Below are positions 24,339 to 27,746 of a DNA stretch of 27,746 nucleotides, one piece after another. The notes under the pieces were generated by a model, which was given only the letters and a program-made list of their open reading frames with translations, did not search any database and was not told the origin of the DNA. This DNA is from CAZNMF01 sp035547155 (GTDB taxonomy: Bacteria > Acidobacteriota > Vicinamibacteria > Vicinamibacterales > SCN-69-37). The DNA is taken from the NCBI GenBank assembly GCA_035547155.1, contig DASZVJ010000009.1, positions 1 to 27,746 on the forward strand. The letters are read 5' to 3'. How positions within the stretch are numbered: position 1 is the stretch's first letter; every line of letters starts with the position of its first letter. The position numbers and the translations under genes are program-made.

Positions 24339-25508
24339 CTACGTCCTTCTCCGAAACGTCTGCGATTGCCGTGCGACGATGGGGACGTCGATCGTCACGG
24401 TCCGTCCATTGCGCTTGCGGACGCCGAGCTTGATCGTGCTGCCAACTTTCTGCCGGACGACGACGCGATCGATCTGATCGGCGTCCGTGATGCGCTGGCC
24501 ATTGAGGGTTGTGACGATGTCGCCGGGCTCGAGGCCCGCGCGATAAGCCGGCGAGGCGGAGGAGATCGAGCGCACGTACGCGCCGGTGACGTCGAGGTCG
24601 TTGCGCGCGGCGATGTTCTGGTCGATCGTGAACCACACGATGTCGCCGATCGAGCCCCACGTCACGGTGCCGTGCTCGATCAGCTCCGTCATGATGCGGC
24701 GTGCGACGTCCGACGGGATCGCAAAGCCGATGCCCTGGTACCCGCCGGTCTCCGAGTAGATCATCGTGTTGATCCCGACCAGCTCGCCGCGCGTGTTGAC
24801 GAGCGCGCCACCCGAGTTGCCGGGGTTGATCGCCGCGTCCGTCTGGATGAAGTCCTGATACGACCCGACCTCGGCCCCCGTGCGTTTCACGCTCGACACG
24901 ATGCCCATCGTCACGGTACCGCTCAGTTGGAACGGATTGCCGATCGCAAGCACGATCTCCGCGACGCGCAGCTTCGACGACTCGCCCCACGGCAGGGTCT
25001 CGAGCTTGGTTGGGGCGCTCACCTTCACGACGGCGAGGTCGCTGACTTCGTCGATGCCAATCAGTCGCGCCGGCCGCTCTTTGCTGTCACCGGGCAGCGT
25101 GACGCGAATGTCGGCGCCGGCGTTGCCGATGACGTGCTTGTTCGTCAGCACGTAGCCGTCCGGTGACACGACGACGCCCGAACCGACGCTTTGCGACTGC
25201 TGGACGCGGTTGCCCGACCAGAACTGCATGAAGGGGTCCATCTCGACGATCGTGGTCGACGAGATGTTGGCCGAGGCACGCAGCGCGGCTTCGGCGATGT
25301 CCGAGAGATTCGCGCCGGGCGCGAGCGTGGCGAGCGCAGCTCCACGCGTCGCGGTTTGCGCGGCGGGCGCTGCAGCTGGCGCGGCCAGCGGGGCGGGCGC
25401 TTCGGCCATCGACGGCGACGTCAACGCCAGGCGGCCCGAGACGACAAGGCCGCCCACGAATCCGGCGGCCAACGCGAGAGCGACGAACGATTTCTGGACG
25501 AGCGACAT
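24339..25508 (-). CDS. HtrA/DegP-like trypsin-type serine protease with PDZ domain
   Basis: This 389-residue periplasmic or membrane-anchored protease is likely to degrade misfolded envelope proteins. A hydrophobic N-terminal segment (residues ~8-30) may anchor it or be cleaved. An Ala/Pro-rich linker follows. The protease domain has His125 in LTNKHVIG, Asp157 in SDLAVVKV and Ser232 in NPGNSGGAL, the complete HtrA triad. One PDZ domain (~290-380) has AYRAGLEPGDIVTTLNGQRI. Only one PDZ is present, as in DegS or many acidobacterial HtrA proteins. It starts 4 nt after the small heat-shock gene, forming a proteostasis operon. The ATG at 25508 is the natural start. Confidence 0.95.
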   Translation of the reverse strand: MSLVQKSFVALALAAGFVGGLVVSGRLALTSPSMAEAPAPLAAPAAAPAAQTATRGAALATLAPGANLSDIAEAALRASANISSTTIVEMDPFMQFWSGNRVQQSQSVGSGVVVSPDGYVLTNKHVIGNAGADIRVTLPGDSKERPARLIGIDEVSDLAVVKVSAPTKLETLPWGESSKLRVAEIVLAIGNPFQLSGTVTMGIVSSVKRTGAEVGSYQDFIQTDAAINPGNSGGALVNTRGELVGINTMIYSETGGYQGIGFAIPSDVARRIMTELIEHGTVTWGSIGDIVWFTIDQNIAARNDLDVTGAYVRSISSASPAYRAGLEPGDIVTTLNGQRITDADQIDRVVVRQKVGSTIKLGVRKRNGRTVTIDVPIVARQSQTFRRRT

Positions 25509-25512
25509 CGGA

Positions 25513-25905
25513 TCAACTCACGGCAATGCGGCGGCGATCGACGGCCGACTTGGGGACGCTCACGGTAAGCACGCCGTCGGCGAACTCGGCCGTGATCGCT
25601 TCGGCGGCGACCGGCACGGCAAATTTGAACGAGCGTGCGAACTGGCCCTGGCCGCGCTCGAGCTGGTGGTAGCGCTCCGGATTGCACTCCTGCGGCGGCC
25701 GCGTGCCGCGCACGGTCAGCAGCGGCTCCGCGTATTCCAGCGTGATGTCCGAGCGCGACAGCCCTGGCAGCTCGATCGTTATCAGATACTTGTCGTCGAG
25801 CTCCGCGAGATCGACGGCGGGCACCCAGCCTGGATTGGCCCGGCCGAACAGGCTCTCGAGCCGTTCCTGCATGGTGAGCAGATCGCGCACCGGGTCCCAG
25901 GACAT
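25513..25905 (-). CDS. Hsp20-family small heat-shock chaperone
   Basis: This 130-residue chaperone has an alpha-crystallin domain at residues ~25-120. WVPAVDLAELDDKYLITIELPG opens it, and the conserved ADGVLTVSVPK motif lies near the C-terminus. Such proteins form oligomers that hold unfolding proteins without ATP. The N-terminal arm (MSWDPVRDLLTMQERLESLFG) and length are typical. The start ATG at 25905 is chosen to match the family; the frame is open further upstream into repeat sequence. It is followed by htrA with a 4-nt gap, pairing a chaperone with a protease. No CIRCE-type element was seen upstream. Confidence 0.94.
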   Translation of the reverse strand: MSWDPVRDLLTMQERLESLFGRANPGWVPAVDLAELDDKYLITIELPGLSRSDITLEYAEPLLTVRGTRPPQECNPERYHQLERGQGQFARSFKFAVPVAAEAITAEFADGVLTVSVPKSAVDRRRIAVS

Positions 25906-25935
25906 CGGGATGATCCTACCAGTGATCGGCGCGAG

Positions 25936-26059
25936 GCTCGACGGGCGGCCACGCGGGCCGCCCCCTGCCGTGTGTCTGCCGTCCGCGGATTGCGTCTGCA
26001 ACCGGAATCTGCTCCGGCAGCCGCGTGTAGGGGCGGCCCCCTGTGGCCGCCCGTCGAGC
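25936..26059. repeat. Palindromic repeat, extended inverted pair between divergent genes
   Basis: The outer ends GCTCGACGGGCGGCC (25936-25950) and GGCCGCCCGTCGAGC (26045-26059) are exact inverted repeats. Each belongs to a full unit (core 25942-25968 minus, core 26027-26053 plus). The heads face inward across about 60 bases. Unlike the other pairs it sits between two gene starts (hsp20 and efp), about 50 bases before the efp ATG. Confidence 0.9.
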
Positions 26060-26072
26060 CCTGAATTGTCGT

Positions 26073-26078
26073 TACAAT
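26073..26078 (+). promoter_or_regulatory. Possible -10 element of the efp-tdk operon
   Basis: TACAAT occurs 33 nt before the efp ATG. The ideal -35 position falls on the end of the palindromic repeat (GTCGAG), which is not a good -35. This is the best promoter-like hexamer upstream of efp. Confidence 0.4.
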
Positions 26079-26111
26079 AGACAGATCACGTAACGACCGT
26101 CCCTGTCACCT

Positions 26112-26675
26112 ATGGCATCAATCCAAGCGACCCGTCTCCGTAAAGGCATGCTGATCAAGTTCGACAATGCGCTCTGCCGCATTCTGGACTTGCACCACAT
26201 CACGCCCGGCAACAAGCGCGCGCACGTGCAGTGCAAGATGCGCGACATCCGGACGAACCGGCTCACCGACTTCAAGTTCCGCGCCGAAGACGACGTCGAG
26301 CGCGCGACGCTCGATGAGCATCAGATGCAGTTCCTCTACCGGGACGGCGACTTCTACAACTTCATGAACACCGAGACGTTCGAGCAGATCCACTTGAGCA
26401 CCGAGGTGCTGGGTGACAGCGCCCTCTATCTGCTGCCGGACTCGGTCATCAGCGTGGAGTTCTACGAGACCGAGCCGGTCGGCATCCATCTACCGCAGCT
26501 CGTGGATCTCAAGGTCACCGACACGGTGCCGGGCATCAAGGGCGCGACGGCATCGGCGCAGATCAAGCCCGCGACGCTCGAGACCGGGCTCGTCGTCAAC
26601 GTGCCGTCGTTCATCAACACGGGCGACGTGATTCGCGTGAACACCGAGACGGGCGAGTACCAGTCGCGCGTCTGA
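26112..26675 (+). CDS. efp: Translation elongation factor P
   Basis: This 187-residue protein has the three-domain EF-P fold: KOW-like domain 1 (~1-65), S1/OB-like domain 2 (~66-128) and domain 3 (~130-187), with the family motif KGATASAQIKPATLETGLVVNVP. It relieves ribosomes stalled at polyproline. The tip loop reads TPGNKRAH, with Pro32, Gly33 and Asn34, then Lys35-Arg36. The residue that is modified Lys or Arg in the best-known bacteria is therefore Asn here. The ATG at 26112 has no clear ribosome site. It is followed by tdk after 10 nt. Confidence 0.97.
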   Translation: MASIQATRLRKGMLIKFDNALCRILDLHHITPGNKRAHVQCKMRDIRTNRLTDFKFRAEDDVERATLDEHQMQFLYRDGDFYNFMNTETFEQIHLSTEVLGDSALYLLPDSVISVEFYETEPVGIHLPQLVDLKVTDTVPGIKGATASAQIKPATLETGLVVNVPSFINTGDVIRVNTETGEYQSRV

Positions 26676-26685
26676 GAGCAGGACC

Positions 26686-27252
26686 ATGGATCAGCAGGCA
26701 TTTCCGCGGCCCGGCTGGATCGAAGTGATCGCCGGCAGCATGTTCAGCGGCAAGAGCGAGGAGCTCATCCGCCGGCTGCGCCGCGCGCAGATTGCCAAGC
26801 AGCGCGTGCAGATCTTCAAGCCGGTGATCGACGATCGCTTCAGTGATATCGCGATCGTCTCGCATAGCGACATGAAGATTCCGTCGGAGTGCGTCAGCAC
26901 GTCCGCCGAGCTGCTGTCGCGCGTGCAGCCGGACACGGAGGTCGTCGGCATCGACGAAGGGCAGTTCTTCGATTCAGGACTGCCCGCGGTCTGCGCCGAG
27001 CTGGCCGATCAGGGCAAGCGCGTAATCGTCGCGGGCCTCGATCAGGACTTCCGCGGCAAGCCGTTCGAGCCCATGCCGCAACTGCTCGCGACCGCGGAGT
27101 ACATCACCAAGACGCTGGCGATCTGCATGGTCTGCGGCGGCCCCGCCAACCGCACCCAGCGCCTCGTCGCCTCGAGCGACCGCGTCCTCGTCGGCGCCAC
27201 GGGGACGTACGAGGCGAGGTGTCGGCACTGCCACGAGGTGTTGGGAGAATAG
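26686..27252 (+). CDS. tdk: Thymidine kinase, type II
   Basis: This 188-residue kinase transfers phosphate from ATP to thymidine for nucleotide salvage. Walker A is GSMFSGKS (17-24). The catalytic region is GIDEGQFFD, with Glu91. The lasso region has the zinc Cys pairs C147-MV-C150 and C179-RH-C182. The thymidine-contact stretch TGTYEARCRHCH is typical. Length matches family members. AGCAGGA lies about 4 nt before the ATG. It is probably co-transcribed with efp; the two have no known functional link. A heptamer array follows the stop. Confidence 0.96.
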   Translation: MDQQAFPRPGWIEVIAGSMFSGKSEELIRRLRRAQIAKQRVQIFKPVIDDRFSDIAIVSHSDMKIPSECVSTSAELLSRVQPDTEVVGIDEGQFFDSGLPAVCAELADQGKRVIVAGLDQDFRGKPFEPMPQLLATAEYITKTLAICMVCGGPANRTQRLVASSDRVLVGATGTYEARCRHCHEVLGE

Positions 27253-27260
27253 TGACGAGT

Positions 27261-27340
27261 CAACTTCGAACTGAGAACTTCGAACTGAGAACGCAGCAAG
27301 ATGCCCTATTTCGAAGTTCTAAGTTCGAAGTTCCAAGTTG
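27261..27340. repeat. Heptamer repeats in inverted orientation, possible bidirectional terminator
   Basis: The right arm (27309-27340) is four tandem heptamers TTCGAAG, TTCTAAG, TTCGAAG and TTCCAAG. The left arm (27261-27292) is the same family inverted (TCGAACT, GAGAACT, twice). The arms pair over 25 of 32 positions and leave a loop of about 16 bases. The element separates converging genes (tdk and the phosphatidyltransferase), so it could fold to stop transcription from both. Confidence 0.8.
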
Positions 27341-27361
27341 ATCTCGCTTCTGGCGTCGTGT

Positions 27362-27746
27362 CTATCTGGCCAGAAGCCACTGAAGAAATCCCTGTCCTCC
27401 CACCGCCATGGGATCCCCGATCCAGTCGGGCGGCGTGAGCCAGACGAAGGCGAGGATCGCGATGACCCAGATGTCGTACGCGACCGTGGCGCGATCGTCG
27501 GTCCAGTAGAAGGCGCGGACGAGGAAGCCCGCCGGGCCCGAGCGGCTCGGCTGCGGGCGGCCGTTGAGCTCGAGATAGGTGTAGTAGATCCGGTTGACGA
27601 CGGTGACGACCGAGAGGACGCCGATCACCCACATGACCGCCGCCATGCGGTTGGTGAACGCGCCGATCATGAAGAGCACGATGCGCTCCGGCCGCTCCAT
27701 GAAGCCGACCTTGCAGCGCGGAATCAGCGACTCGGCCCGGGCGCGC
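27362..27746 (-). CDS. CDP-alcohol phosphatidyltransferase, C-terminal part, cut by the window edge
   Basis: At least 127 residues are visible, and the frame is open to the window end. It reads ARAESLIPRCKVGFMERPERIVLFMIGAFTNR with transmembrane segments around VMWVIGVLSVVTVVNRIYY and YDIWVIAILAFVWL. The ARAE-L-CKVGFMERPER stretch followed by helices matches the later part of CDP-alcohol phosphatidyltransferases of the PgsA/phosphatidylinositol-phosphate-synthase type, which join CDP-diacylglycerol to an alcohol at the inner membrane. The catalytic CDP-binding motif lies outside the window. The internal ATG at 27700 is not the start. The tail after WLTPPDW ends in LLAR and is not conserved in my memory. 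Confidence 0.8.
   Translation of the reverse strand, partial: RARAESLIPRCKVGFMERPERIVLFMIGAFTNRMAAVMWVIGVLSVVTVVNRIYYTYLELNGRPQPSRSGPAGFLVRAFYWTDDRATVAYDIWVIAILAFVWLTPPDWIGDPMAVGGQGFLQWLLAR

Overview
The window is high-GC bacterial chromosome and most resembles an Acidobacteriota genome, possibly the Vicinamibacteria. This is an inference from gene content: a bacillithiol pathway (bshB1, bshA), a secreted VWFA-related protein, a secreted M28 peptidase, a PA-IL-like module, and an EF-P with a PGN rather than PGK tip. There is no rRNA or other decisive marker. About 21 complete and two edge-truncated genes account for nearly all of the sequence.

Left end (1-2.6 kb): a tyrosine recombinase, cut by the window edge, reads toward the 3' end of a tRNA-Thr(CGT) gene. 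This is the usual layout of an element integrated in a tRNA gene, so the integrated element probably lies to the left and older chromosome to the right. An FAD-dependent aromatic monooxygenase follows.

2.6-6.1 kb (minus strand) is the most unusual part. A Sec-exported Sel1-repeat protein is translationally coupled to a secreted protein that appears to join a GHSQG lipase-like domain to a papain-like Tox-PL domain. A cupin gene follows, and directly after the cupin stop lies an 84-nt remnant of a second copy of the toxin C-terminus. Together these look like an exported effector, a candidate immunity protein, and a decayed C-terminal cassette.

6.1-6.8 kb has no convincing gene. It holds short-oligomer arrays in inverted orientation, a palindromic repeat and a rho-independent terminator. 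6.8-9.4 kb carries an OmpA-like protein and a VWA protein (minus), divergent from a TPR-like exported protein.

9.46-16.1 kb is one tightly packed minus-strand gene string: PA-IL-like exported protein, bshB1, bshA, NtrC-type regulator, NtrB-type histidine kinase, small lipoprotein. Overlaps of 4 and 1 nt, and gaps of 7-23 nt, suggest that bacillithiol synthesis is co-transcribed with a two-component system.

16.2-27.7 kb holds conserved housekeeping and stress genes: an M28 peptidase, a DDAH-like amidinohydrolase, an RRM RNA-binding protein with a membrane protein, a uvrA-HEAT-aag string, an hsp20-htrA pair, an efp-tdk pair, and the end of a CDP-alcohol phosphatidyltransferase. Six intergenic sites across the window carry one palindromic repeat family. 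Its stem shows compensatory changes and it often occurs as inverted pairs.
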